Positions 1 to 5,886 of a DNA stretch of 8,385 bases are shown piece after piece. The translations under genes and the position numbers were made by a program. The stretch comes from Carnobacterium_A sp049673005 (GTDB lineage Bacteria; Bacillota; Bacilli; Lactobacillales; Carnobacteriaceae), in NCBI RefSeq assembly GCF_049673005.1, contig NZ_JBATXB010000099.1, forward strand, positions 1-8,385, written 5' to 3'. The notes beneath the pieces were generated by a model. That model did not search any database, had not been told where the DNA came from, and worked only from the letters and a program-made list of their open reading frames with translations. Numbering within the stretch: position 1 is the stretch's first letter; each line of letters begins with the position of its first letter.

Positions 1-330
1 TTTTTTACCGGTAGCATTGTATCGAGCATGGAATCGTTCGGGAACTTCTTCTAGTTTTTTAACAACAATATCACGAGGGATATAAGTATTAAGATAATCT
101 CGCATTGCGACAAAATCCATATCAGATATTGTTTTGAAATTAGCTATCTGTCCTTTGGCGTGTGTTCCAGCATCTGTCCGTCCTGCACCTACTATTTCAA
201 TTTTAGTTTTTGTCATCTCTGACAATATATTCTCGATTTTACCTTGAATGGTTTTATCTGAATCGCCGAGTCGTTGCCAGCCTTGGTATCTGCCACCATC
301 ATATTCAACTGTCATTTTAATATTTTTCAT
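1..330 (-). CDS. truA: tRNA pseudouridine synthase A, C-terminus cut by window edge
   Basis: TruA converts uridines 38-40 of the tRNA anticodon arm to pseudouridine in the cytoplasm. The 110 visible residues hold the family's first half: VEYDGGRYQGWQR near residues 8-20, the catalytic motif GRTDAGTHAKGQ near 50-61 with Asp53 as the expected nucleophile, and RFHARYNATGKK at the edge, matching the family's FHARFxAxxK segment. Full-length TruA is about 245-260 residues, so more than half is missing beyond position 1 because of the window edge, not gene decay. The ATG at 328-330 follows an AGAGGG ribosome binding site. The gene lies 43 bases downstream of the SOUL-like gene on the same strand, with no clear terminator between, so the two may share a transcript. 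Identification is firm; co-transcription is inference. Confidence 0.95.
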   Translation of the reverse strand, partial: MKNIKMTVEYDGGRYQGWQRLGDSDKTIQGKIENILSEMTKTKIEIVGAGRTDAGTHAKGQIANFKTISDMDFVAMRDYLNTYIPRDIVVKKLEEVPERFHARYNATGKK

Positions 331-373
331 TATATCCCTCTTAATCTTCTTAGTGTATTTGTATTCCTAATAG

Positions 374-883
374 TTAACTAATGTTCACTCTAACCCAGAT
401 TTCATTTCTTCTAAACATAGGCGGTACGAGAGGTGCATTATAAGAAGCCATCATATAATTGGATTGTTTCTGATACCCTTTTTTTTCCACCCATTGTTCA
501 AGTTTTTCCTGCATTTTCAACTCTTTTGATTCATTAGAAAATCCCGAGTATTGGATTGACGCGAATAAACCCTCGTCGAATTTTTTTACTTTAAGGTTAG
601 GATTGTTCGGTTCGGGTATTTGATTACGATACTTTTCAGGAACAACAAATGCCATTGTCTTTTTTTTATTCGCTACTTCTTGAATAACTGGAACGGTCAT
701 TGAGATTTTCTCATCTTCTTTATTGTCGCTAGATATATAATTAAACAAAGAACCAAAACCATTTCTAATTTCTGGATCCTGTATATTTTCATACTCTACA
801 ATGAAAAAATCGACGTATTTTCTAATCTCGTATTCGTCTTCCTTCATCACAACATCATAATCTGGTGTTTCATACTTACTCAT
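374..883 (-). CDS. SOUL/HBP-family heme-binding-like protein
   Basis: This 169-residue protein matches the SOUL/heme-binding protein family (p22HBP-like, including bacterial members). The landmarks are ETPDYDVV and YEIRKY near residues 5-23, FGSLFNYIS near 43-51, KISMTVPV at 59-66, a central PxPN stretch near 90-95, FASIQYSGF near 107-115, and the closing RRNEIWV near 158-164. There is no signal peptide or membrane segment, so it is probably cytosolic. Family members bind heme or porphyrins in animals; in bacteria the role is mostly unproven, so heme binding here is inference. The frame also permits a GTG start three codons upstream (890-892), but that GTG overlaps the GGAG ribosome binding site. 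The ATG at 881-883, eight bases after GGAG, is the better start. truA follows on the same strand. Confidence 0.85.
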   Translation of the reverse strand: MSKYETPDYDVVMKEDEYEIRKYVDFFIVEYENIQDPEIRNGFGSLFNYISSDNKEDEKISMTVPVIQEVANKKKTMAFVVPEKYRNQIPEPNNPNLKVKKFDEGLFASIQYSGFSNESKELKMQEKLEQWVEKKGYQKQSNYMMASYNAPLVPPMFRRNEIWVRVNIS

Positions 884-924
884 GAAAATCACTCCATTTC
901 TAATAAATTAATGATTTCACTACA

Positions 925-954
925 ATTATACCATTTTTGATTTGATAGGTTTAA
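925..954 (-). promoter_or_regulatory. Promoter for the SOUL-like gene
   Basis: On the minus strand a perfect -10 hexamer TATAAT (925-930) is preceded by TGG, an extended -10 element. The -35 region is weak (TTAAAC at 949-954, spacing 18). It sits about 42 bases before the ATG at 883 and is the only strong promoter-like site on this strand between the two divergent genes. Confidence 0.6.
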
Positions 955-1013
955 AAATCACACTTCAATTGGCTTAAATAGAATCAAAATGATTGCTTAA
1001 TACACTATATGGG

Positions 1014-1042
1014 TTGATTTGCGTAGTAAAAAGGCTTATTAT
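1014..1042 (+). promoter_or_regulatory. Promoter for the ZIP transporter
   Basis: TTGATT (1014-1019) and TATTAT (1037-1042) are separated by exactly 17 bases, a good sigma-A pattern. The expected transcript start is near 1049, giving a leader of only about 15-20 bases before the coding frame. This short leader itself argues for a start codon close to 1066 and not at the first ATG at 1201. Confidence 0.7.
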
Positions 1043-1049
1043 TTTACTA
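1024..1049 (+). promoter_or_regulatory. Inverted repeat over the ZIP promoter -10, candidate operator
   Basis: TAGTAAAA (1024-1031) and TTTTACTA (1042-1049) are perfect 8-bp inverted copies 10 bases apart. The repeat spans the spacer, the -10 and the likely transcript start, which is where a repressor would block transcription. A metal-responsive regulator is a reasonable guess, but I cannot match the repeat to a named consensus. Confidence 0.4.
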
Positions 1050-1050
1050 A

Positions 1051-1060
1051 AAGGAGAGGA
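1051..1060 (+). promoter_or_regulatory. Ribosome binding site that decides the ZIP start
   Basis: AAGGAGAGGA is a near-complete match to the 16S anti-Shine-Dalgarno complement. It lies 9 bases before ATT 1066 and about 145 bases before the first in-frame ATG, so it cannot serve that ATG. This is the main evidence for the unusual start. Confidence 0.75.
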
Positions 1061-1065
1061 TACAC

Positions 1066-1887
1066 ATTATTGATTCGTTTACTTCATTAAATCCAATTTT
1101 ACAGGCTTTAATAGCTGGACTATTCACTTGGGGCTGTACAATTATCGGTTCTTCATTTGTTTTTCTTTTTAAAACGGTTAATCGTAAGTTTTTAGATATT
1201 ATGAATGGTTTTGCAGCAGGAGTTATGATTGCCGCGTCTTTTTGGTCCTTATTAGCTCCATCTATTTCTTTTGCAGAACAGAATAATTATGGTTCTTGGT
1301 CTTGGTTTCCTGCAGCGATAGGATTTTTAGCAGGAGGATTATTTTTAAGATTAATTGATGTCATTATTCCTCACTTACATTTAAATGAGCCAATAGAAAA
1401 TCGTGAAGGACCTGATACTAAAGCATCGAAGAATTTACTGTTATTTTTAGCTATTACAATCCATAATATACCTGAAGGATTATCAGTTGGAGTTGCCTTT
1501 GGTGCCGCTGCAATTGGTGCAGCAAATGGAGATGCCTTCATGAGTGCTGTTGGGCTTGCTTTGGGAATTGGAATTCAAAATATTCCTGAGGGCTCAGCTT
1601 TATCTATGCCTATTCGAGCAGCTGGAAGCAGTCGCTGGAGAGCGTTTAATATCGGTCAACTTTCTGCAATTGTAGAGCCTGTAGCGGCAGTAGTTGGAGC
1701 GATAACAGTTATTTCAATCACTGCTCTTTTACCATACGCATTATCTTTTGCGGCAGGTGCTATGATATTTGTTACAGTAGAAGAACTTATTCCTGAATCT
1801 CAAACAAACGGCTATAAAGACAGTGCAACTCTAGCTTTAATGGTTGGCTTTGTCATTATGATGACGTTGGACGTAGCTTTAGGTTAA
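1066..1887 (+). CDS. ZIP-family metal transporter (GufA/ZupT-like), apparent ATT start
   Basis: ZIP permeases carry divalent metals such as zinc into the cytoplasm. The protein has the two metal-site motifs HNIPEG (residues 133-138) and QNIPEG (171-176), the conserved FAAGVMIAASFWSLLAP helix after residue 48, and a VEELIPE motif near 238-244 in a later membrane segment. The first ATG is at 1201, but the frame is open from 1051. The 45 residues before that ATG (SLNPILQALIAGLFTWG, then FLFKTVNRKFLDI) are typical of the family N-terminus and first membrane helix. No ATG, GTG, TTG or CTG occurs in frame there. A strong site (AAGGAGAGGA, 1051-1060) places the start at ATT 1066, nine bases after GGAG; ATT 1069 is the alternative. 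The resulting 273 residues suit the family. The gene stands alone and ends before a two-way terminator. Confidence 0.9.
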   Translation: MIDSFTSLNPILQALIAGLFTWGCTIIGSSFVFLFKTVNRKFLDIMNGFAAGVMIAASFWSLLAPSISFAEQNNYGSWSWFPAAIGFLAGGLFLRLIDVIIPHLHLNEPIENREGPDTKASKNLLLFLAITIHNIPEGLSVGVAFGAAAIGAANGDAFMSAVGLALGIGIQNIPEGSALSMPIRAAGSSRWRAFNIGQLSAIVEPVAAVVGAITVISITALLPYALSFAAGAMIFVTVEELIPESQTNGYKDSATLALMVGFVIMMTLDVALG

Positions 1888-2023
1888 AGATAGAGACCAT
1901 TTAGCGATAATGACTACTCAGTTCGTAAGTAAACTCTTGGAAATTTTTTAAAACTTCAAGGGTGGATTACATAAGTAAGAAATAGAAAAAGGGCAGTAGT
2001 GACAAAATGTTGCTTTAGAATAA

Positions 2024-2072
2024 ACTAAAAAAAGTTCTTAGAATAGGTGCTATTCTAAGAACTTTTTTTAGT
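2024..2072. terminator. Bidirectional intrinsic terminator
   Basis: A perfect 23-bp inverted repeat (arms 2024-2046 and 2050-2072) closes on a 3-base loop, GTG. The stem core is GTTCTTAGAATAG with its complement, flanked by seven A on one side and seven T on the other. It therefore gives a hairpin followed by a U-run on either strand, and serves both the ZIP gene (plus) and the monooxygenase gene (minus), whose stop lies 11 bases away. Confidence 0.92.
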
Positions 2073-2082
2073 CTGTACTAGT

Positions 2083-2370
2083 TTATTCTTCTAGAGTAGA
2101 AATTTTAATAATAGGTTGTTTTGAACTATAATGCGCTATATTTTTAAACAAGTTAAGCAATAAAGGATTTTTATTGTGCTCATTAATAGCTTCTTGATTT
2201 GCCCAACTTTCTACCATCACAAACTTATTCGCTTCTTCAATAGATTCGTAAAGGTGGTAGTCAATACAGCCAGCTTCTAGTTTAGCTGATTCAATTAGAG
2301 CTTTTATATCAGTTAAAAAATCCGCTCTTTTATTTTCCAGAATATAAAAAGTAGCATTAATTATTTTCAT
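2083..2370 (-). CDS. Antibiotic biosynthesis monooxygenase (ABM) domain protein, YgiN-like putative quinol monooxygenase
   Basis: This 95-residue protein is a single ABM domain, the small dimeric alpha/beta-barrel fold shared with YgiN and the heme-degrading monooxygenases. Visible landmarks are the first strand KIINATFYI, the EAGCIDYHLYES segment (about residues 32-43) and FVMVESWANQEAINEHNKNP (about 50-69), in which the histidine before the Pro is typical of the family. YgiN-type members act on quinols; others act on polyketides or heme, so the substrate here is uncertain. It is the third gene of the marR operon, 16 bases after the nitroreductase, with its own AAGGAG site. Standing behind a nitroreductase and a MarR regulator favours a role in quinone or electrophile detoxification. 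The length is normal for the family. Confidence 0.87.
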   Translation of the reverse strand: MKIINATFYILENKRADFLTDIKALIESAKLEAGCIDYHLYESIEEANKFVMVESWANQEAINEHNKNPLLLNLFKNIAHYSSKQPIIKISTLEE

Positions 2371-2386
2371 GTATGAAACTCTCCTT

Positions 2387-3025
2387 TTATTTAAATGTTG
2401 TCAATGCTGATGCGTTCAAACGTACGGATTGATAACCAGCATCAATCGATTCACCAATAGATAAAATAAGTACAGGTACATAACGGTCTTTATCTAGGTC
2501 AAATGCTTCAGCTAATAAATCAGATTCAAATCCACCAATGGCATTCGTATCGTATCCATGACTACGTGCAACAAGCATTAGTTGCATGGCAGCTAAACTA
2601 GCATCGATTTTTACAACATCGTTCATTTCCTGTTTTGAAAAGTTTTTGTAATAGGGAATAATGGCTTCTAACTGTTGATCTCTCACTTCAGAAGACATTT
2701 TATTTTCTTGAACAGCTTGGTCATAAATTTCTTCTCCGTATTCATAACATTCCATATCACCAAAAATTAAAATCATTGCAGATGAAGTGTCGTTTTGAGG
2801 AGTATTGAAACGGATTAAAGGTTTTAACTTTTGTTTTTCTTCTTCGCTTTCAACCACGACAAAACGCCAAGGCTGCATATTAACAGATGAAGGAGCTGTT
2901 GTTGCTTCTTGAATCATTTCTAGCATTTCTTCTTGAGGAATTTTTATTTCTTTATTGTATAGACGAATAGATTTTCTTTCAAATAGAATATTAGAAAAAT
3001 CATTATTTTTTACAGTGTTTTTCAT
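2387..3025 (-). CDS. Nitroreductase-family FMN oxidoreductase
   Basis: The 212-residue protein is a complete nitroreductase-fold flavoenzyme, which uses FMN and NAD(P)H to reduce quinones or nitroaromatic compounds in the cytosol. The motifs are in the usual order: ERKSIRLYN near residues 16-24 (FMN phosphate contacts), APSSVNMQPWRFVVV at 44-58 (flavin site), DASLAAMQLMLVARSHGYDT at 141-160 (dimer helix), GGF at 164-166, and PVLILSIGE near 184-192. The true substrate cannot be read from the sequence. It lies 19 bases downstream of marR and 16 bases upstream of the ABM gene, so the three form one operon. MarR regulators paired with nitroreductases are known in quinone stress responses, such as the MhqR and YodB systems of Bacillus, and a similar role is inferred here. 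Confidence 0.9.
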   Translation of the reverse strand: MKNTVKNNDFSNILFERKSIRLYNKEIKIPQEEMLEMIQEATTAPSSVNMQPWRFVVVESEEEKQKLKPLIRFNTPQNDTSSAMILIFGDMECYEYGEEIYDQAVQENKMSSEVRDQQLEAIIPYYKNFSKQEMNDVVKIDASLAAMQLMLVARSHGYDTNAIGGFESDLLAEAFDLDKDRYVPVLILSIGESIDAGYQSVRLNASALTTFK

Positions 3026-3044
3026 AGTGTGTACCTCTTTCTTC

Positions 3045-3452
3045 TTAGTTAATTAGTTTATTTAATAAATTAGCTAGCAGTTCTGCTTCATCACTGTTAA
3101 GTGAAATGTTTAATGGTTCTTTTTGAGAATTATGTTTTTTCTCACAGTGGTCTAAATCAGATAAAGCTTCTTCAGTTATTTGAACAAAAATTTCTCTATT
3201 GTTGCGAGCGTTTCGTTCTCTTTTTACATAATTTTTCTCTTCTAATATTTTTAGGTGCCTAGTAACGGCAGCTCGATCTATTCTTAACTCTGATTGAATT
3301 TCTGATTGTAAGCATGTCTTTTTTTCTTTAATAAACATCATCATTTCATACCTAGTCAGACTAAAACCCGTTTCTTTTTCAAAAAAAGAAGTCGTTTCTT
3401 GATTTGAAATTTTTATGCTATAGAATAGCTTACTAATCTCTCTTAAATCCAT
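3045..3452 (-). CDS. MarR-family transcriptional regulator
   Basis: The 135-residue protein has the MarR winged-helix layout: an N-terminal dimer helix, FSLTRYEMMMFIKEKK near residues 30-45, the DNA-reading helix around LRIDRAAVTRHLKILEEKNYVKRER (about 56-80), and the wing NARNNREIFVQIT (81-93). A C-terminal helix rich in Leu and Asn completes the dimer interface. Two cysteines, Cys47 just before the helix-turn-helix and Cys103, could sense electrophiles, although known quinone sensors of this family place their key cysteine nearer the N-terminus. It leads the operon with the nitroreductase and ABM genes, and two palindromes lie just after its promoter, which suggests autorepression. It starts at the ATG at 3450-3452 behind a GGAG site. 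Confidence 0.92.
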   Translation of the reverse strand: MDLREISKLFYSIKISNQETTSFFEKETGFSLTRYEMMMFIKEKKTCLQSEIQSELRIDRAAVTRHLKILEEKNYVKRERNARNNREIFVQITEEALSDLDHCEKKHNSQKEPLNISLNSDEAELLANLLNKLIN

Positions 3453-3484
3453 ACTAATGCTCCTTTCAAAAAATAAACCCGTGA

Positions 3485-3515
3485 TTGATTAATCAATTGT
3501 TGACTAGTCAATTGT
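3485..3515 (-). promoter_or_regulatory. Tandem palindromic operators upstream of marR
   Basis: Two perfect 12-bp palindromes, TTGATTAATCAA (3485-3496) and TTGACTAGTCAA (3500-3511), have centres exactly 15 bp apart. On the minus strand they lie in two abutting 15-bp direct repeats (ACAATTGAYTARTCA, 13 of 15 bases identical). They fall just downstream of the -10 element, roughly +4 to +35, where a bound MarR dimer would block transcription. That the operon's own MarR binds them is inference from position and symmetry. Confidence 0.75.
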
Positions 3516-3525
3516 TCGCTAAATA

Positions 3526-3554
3526 AATATAATACATATTATAAGAAATGTAAA
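3526..3554 (-). promoter_or_regulatory. Promoter of the marR-nitroreductase-ABM operon
   Basis: On the minus strand, TTTACA (3549-3554) and TATATT (3526-3531) are 17 bases apart. The expected transcript start is near 3519, about 67 bases before the marR ATG and immediately before the two palindromes. Confidence 0.7.
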
Positions 3555-3555
3555 G

Positions 3556-3631
3556 GATTTAAATTAATTGAACCTTTTAGGAATGATTTTTCAAAATCCT
3601 AATACTATAAAAAGAGAGAACGTGTAAAGTT
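3556..3631. other. Spacer between the marR promoter and the pyr terminator
   Basis: Together with its flanking sites, this is a gap of about 308 bases with no credible gene. Besides the listed promoter, operators and terminator it holds only a weak imperfect hairpin around 3577-3602 (GATTTT paired with AAAATC, plus TTAG with CTAA across a bulge). I see no RNA gene or promoter in it. Confidence 0.5.
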
Positions 3632-3703
3632 AAAAAAGTTATTTCCAAGATTCTCTTACTTTCTATGCAAAGAAAGTAAGAAGAGCCAGAAAACAACTTT
3701 TTT
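3632..3703 (-). terminator. Long imperfect hairpin terminator of the pyr operon
   Basis: Two 33-base arms (3632-3664 and 3671-3703) surround a 6-base loop. The outer 9 and inner 10 pairs are perfect. In the 14-base middle section, a minus-strand RNA has 7 Watson-Crick pairs, 4 G-U wobbles and 3 mismatches. All four wobbles exist only when the minus strand is transcribed, which fits a terminator for pyrD, whose stop is 58 bases upstream. The hairpin ends in six U. Confidence 0.8.
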
Positions 3704-3760
3704 AGTGAATCTAAAATAATAGAAGTTAATAATGAATAGAAAAATGGAAAGAATTCTACA

Positions 3761-4684
3761 TTAGTTGAAGAAACATTCTTTTCCAGCAATACCCTTAATC
3801 TCGCTTAACTGTTTAATTCCTTGCTCATCCATAAATGCTTCTATTCCATTTACAACATCGAGACTGATCATTGGGTTTATAAAATTACCACTTCCAATTT
3901 GGATAAGATCGCTTCCAGCCATGATAAACTCTATGGCATCACGGTAGTCCATTATACCGCCCATCCCGATAATTGGAACAGTTACGGCTTTTGAGACCTC
4001 ATGGACCATTCTAAGGGCGATGGGTTTTATACATGGACCGGATAAACCAGCGATAGTATTATTAAACACAGGCTTTCTTTTTAAAATATCAATGGCCATT
4101 CCGCTAAACGTATTTACCAAAGAAAGGGCATCGGCTCCTGAATGAACGCAAGACTCGGCCATCTGAACAATATTTTCCGCGTTAGGAGATAATTTTACGA
4201 TTAACGGTTTTTTACAGACAGCTTTTACTTCTTTAACGATTTTTTCTGCATCTACGGACTTTATACCAAAAGCCATTCCACCAGACGAGACATTTGGACA
4301 AGAAATATTCAGTTCAATCATATCGATAGCTGTATCATTTAATTTTTCGACTGCTTTAAGATAATCATCTAGACAACCACCGCCTACATTTGCAAGAATG
4401 ACTGTTTCTAACTGTTTCATAAAAGGAAGTTCGTCCTGAATAAAAGCATCTACCCCTGGATTTTGTAAACCAATTGAATTTAACAAACCAGAAGCCGTTT
4501 CGTGGAGTCTAATACCTTTGTTGCCATCTTTTTTATTTAATGTAAGACCTTTTGTACTGATTCCACCAAGAAGAGACGGATCAAAATATTCAGCATATTC
4601 TCTGCCAAAGCCAAAAGTTCCTGAAGCGGTTATAACTGGATTTTTAAATAAAACATCTAGAATAGTGACTTCTAAGTTAGGCAT
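3761..4684 (-). CDS. pyrD: Dihydroorotate dehydrogenase class 1B, catalytic subunit
   Basis: PyrD oxidises dihydroorotate to orotate with FMN, the fourth step of UMP synthesis. The 307 residues suit the class 1B family. Landmarks are ITASGTFGFG (residues 18-27), NSIGLQNPG (69-77), the catalytic-cysteine motif NISCPN (126-131, Cys129), KLSPN (164-168), and the FMN phosphate segments IIGMGGI (238-244) and IQIGSGN (261-267). A cysteine in place of the serine of class 2 enzymes, together with the PyrK gene next door, identifies the NAD-linked 1B form, which works as a PyrD2-PyrK2 complex in the cytosol. Its ATG overlaps the pyrK stop by one base (TAATG), so translation of the two subunits is probably coupled. 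It is the last gene of the operon, and a hairpin terminator follows. Confidence 0.96.
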   Translation of the reverse strand: MPNLEVTILDVLFKNPVITASGTFGFGREYAEYFDPSLLGGISTKGLTLNKKDGNKGIRLHETASGLLNSIGLQNPGVDAFIQDELPFMKQLETVILANVGGGCLDDYLKAVEKLNDTAIDMIELNISCPNVSSGGMAFGIKSVDAEKIVKEVKAVCKKPLIVKLSPNAENIVQMAESCVHSGADALSLVNTFSGMAIDILKRKPVFNNTIAGLSGPCIKPIALRMVHEVSKAVTVPIIGMGGIMDYRDAIEFIMAGSDLIQIGSGNFINPMISLDVVNGIEAFMDEQGIKQLSEIKGIAGKECFFN

Positions 4685-5418
4685 TAAAACAAGACCTCTT
4701 TTCCTTCAAAAACGGGACCTTCTTTGCATACCCTCTTTAAACCACTAGAGGTTTCTACTGTGCACCCAAGGCATGCTCCTATTCCACAAGCCATCCGACT
4801 TTCCATTGATACTTGAACAGGTACGATACCTTCGCAAAGACTAAGAACCTTTTTCATCATAGGAACCGGTCCACAAGTAAAAACAAGGTCATATTTATAT
4901 GGGTCAAACTGATCTGTACAAAAACCCTTGTGACCAAAACGGCCATCTTCAGTTGAGAGAAATACGTTGCTTGCTTGTTCTTCAATTTTCTCTGTCCAGT
5001 AGACATCACTTCTAAAGCCGGCATAAAAATCGATTTCCCCATTTAACTCTTCTAGTAGATACAACATAGGAGCAATGCCAATTCCACCGGATATCAAAGC
5101 GATTCGTTTGTTATTTTCTAGAGTAAAACCATTTCCAAGCGGTCCTAATACTTCTAAAGTATCTTCTTGTTTAAGCTTAGAGATGAGATGTGTTCCTTTC
5201 CCTTTTATTTCGTATAGAAAAGTTAAAAGATTATCCTCGACACCCGCAACGCTAAGTGGTCTTGGTAAAAAAGGGTCAGTTGCTTCCCAACCTCGAATCA
5301 TATAGAACTGTCCAGGTTTTATCGCGTCTGTGTTTGCTATCTCTAGTTTTATTTCAAAGATAGTAGTAGAAATTTCAGTATGTGATACGATTTTAAGAGA
5401 TTCAAAGCCTGTCTTCAT
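4684..5418 (-). CDS. pyrK: Dihydroorotate dehydrogenase electron transfer subunit
   Basis: PyrK carries electrons from PyrD's FMN through an iron-sulfur cluster and FAD to NAD+. The 244-residue protein shows the domains in order: a flavin-binding barrel with RPLSVAG (residues 53-59), an NAD-binding fold with GGIGIAPM (111-118) and CGPVPMM (182-188), and a C-terminal 2Fe-2S site with four cysteines at 211, 216, 219 and 231 (CGIGACLGC, then VCKEG). All expected ligands are present. The gene begins at an ATG (5416-5418) behind a strong AAAGGAGG site, 39 bases after pyrI, and its stop overlaps pyrD's start by one base. The pairing with PyrD is characteristic of Bacillota and fixes the electron acceptor as NAD+ by family knowledge. 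Confidence 0.96.
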   Translation of the reverse strand: MKTGFESLKIVSHTEISTTIFEIKLEIANTDAIKPGQFYMIRGWEATDPFLPRPLSVAGVEDNLLTFLYEIKGKGTHLISKLKQEDTLEVLGPLGNGFTLENNKRIALISGGIGIAPMLYLLEELNGEIDFYAGFRSDVYWTEKIEEQASNVFLSTEDGRFGHKGFCTDQFDPYKYDLVFTCGPVPMMKKVLSLCEGIVPVQVSMESRMACGIGACLGCTVETSSGLKRVCKEGPVFEGKEVLF

Positions 5419-5457
5419 TTATCTATACCTCCTTTATAAAAACTACTAGTGTTGCGT

Positions 5458-5886
5458 TTAAGCTTCCCAATTGTAGATAGTGTCACAATAATCGCATTTA
5501 TAACTAAGTTCTTCTTTATCTAAGAGACTAAAAGTTTGAATGGCATTTTTCTCTGAAGATGTAACGCACCGAGGATTTTTACACTGGATAACTCCTTCAA
5601 CTTTCTCTGGAGGAGAAAGCTGTATTTTTTCTACTATTTTTTCATTTCTTATGATATTGATCGTTACATTTGGATCTATAATACCGATGATTCTTAAGTC
5701 CAAATCAGTATGTTTTTCAATCTTTATAACGTCTTTTTTTCCTTTCTTTTTACTTGGTGCATTGATAATAAGAGCTACAGTGTAATCAGATTTTTCTAGC
5801 TTTAAGTATTGGAAAATTCTGAAACCATGGCCTGGACTGATATGATCAATAACGATTCCTTTGGCTATACTGTCAATATAAAGCAT
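5458..5886 (-). CDS. pyrI: Aspartate carbamoyltransferase regulatory subunit
   Basis: PyrI binds nucleotides and relays CTP/UTP inhibition or ATP activation to PyrB. The 142-residue protein has a C-terminal zinc site with Cys102, Cys107, Cys131 and Cys134, the same CX4C-X23-CX2C spacing as E. coli PyrI. The effector-site residues of the E. coli protein are also kept: Asp14-His15 (VIDHI), Lys51 and Lys55 (KKDVIKIE) and Lys87, equivalent to E. coli Asp19, His20, Lys56, Lys60 and Lys94. The N-terminus is a few residues shorter than in E. coli. Its ATG overlaps the pyrB stop by one base (TAATG). Most Bacillus- and Lactobacillus-type PyrB enzymes work without PyrI, so its presence marks a regulated holoenzyme more typical of enterobacteria, archaea and some clostridia. 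Confidence 0.95.
   Translation of the reverse strand: MLYIDSIAKGIVIDHISPGHGFRIFQYLKLEKSDYTVALIINAPSKKKGKKDVIKIEKHTDLDLRIIGIIDPNVTINIIRNEKIVEKIQLSPPEKVEGVIQCKNPRCVTSSEKNAIQTFSLLDKEELSYKCDYCDTIYNWEA

Noticed and set aside
890..892. GTG as an alternative start of the SOUL-like gene
   Set aside because: It overlaps the GGAG ribosome binding site that suits the ATG at 881-883.
1201..1203. ATG 1201 as the start of the ZIP transporter
   Set aside because: It would remove the conserved first membrane helix, has no ribosome binding site before it, and leaves the strong site at 1051 unused.
3577..3789. 70-codon open frame on the minus strand covering the pyr terminator
   Set aside because: It overlaps the pyrD 3' end and runs through the hairpin terminator, has no family-like features and no good ribosome binding site.
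4518..4748. Plus-strand open frame opposite pyrD and pyrK
   Set aside because: It is antisense to two clear genes and its translation resembles no family; the same holds for the plus-strand frames at 3765-3947, 5075-5305 and 5540-5785.
4857..5042. 61-codon minus-strand frame inside pyrK
   Set aside because: It lies wholly within the well-supported pyrK gene in another frame.
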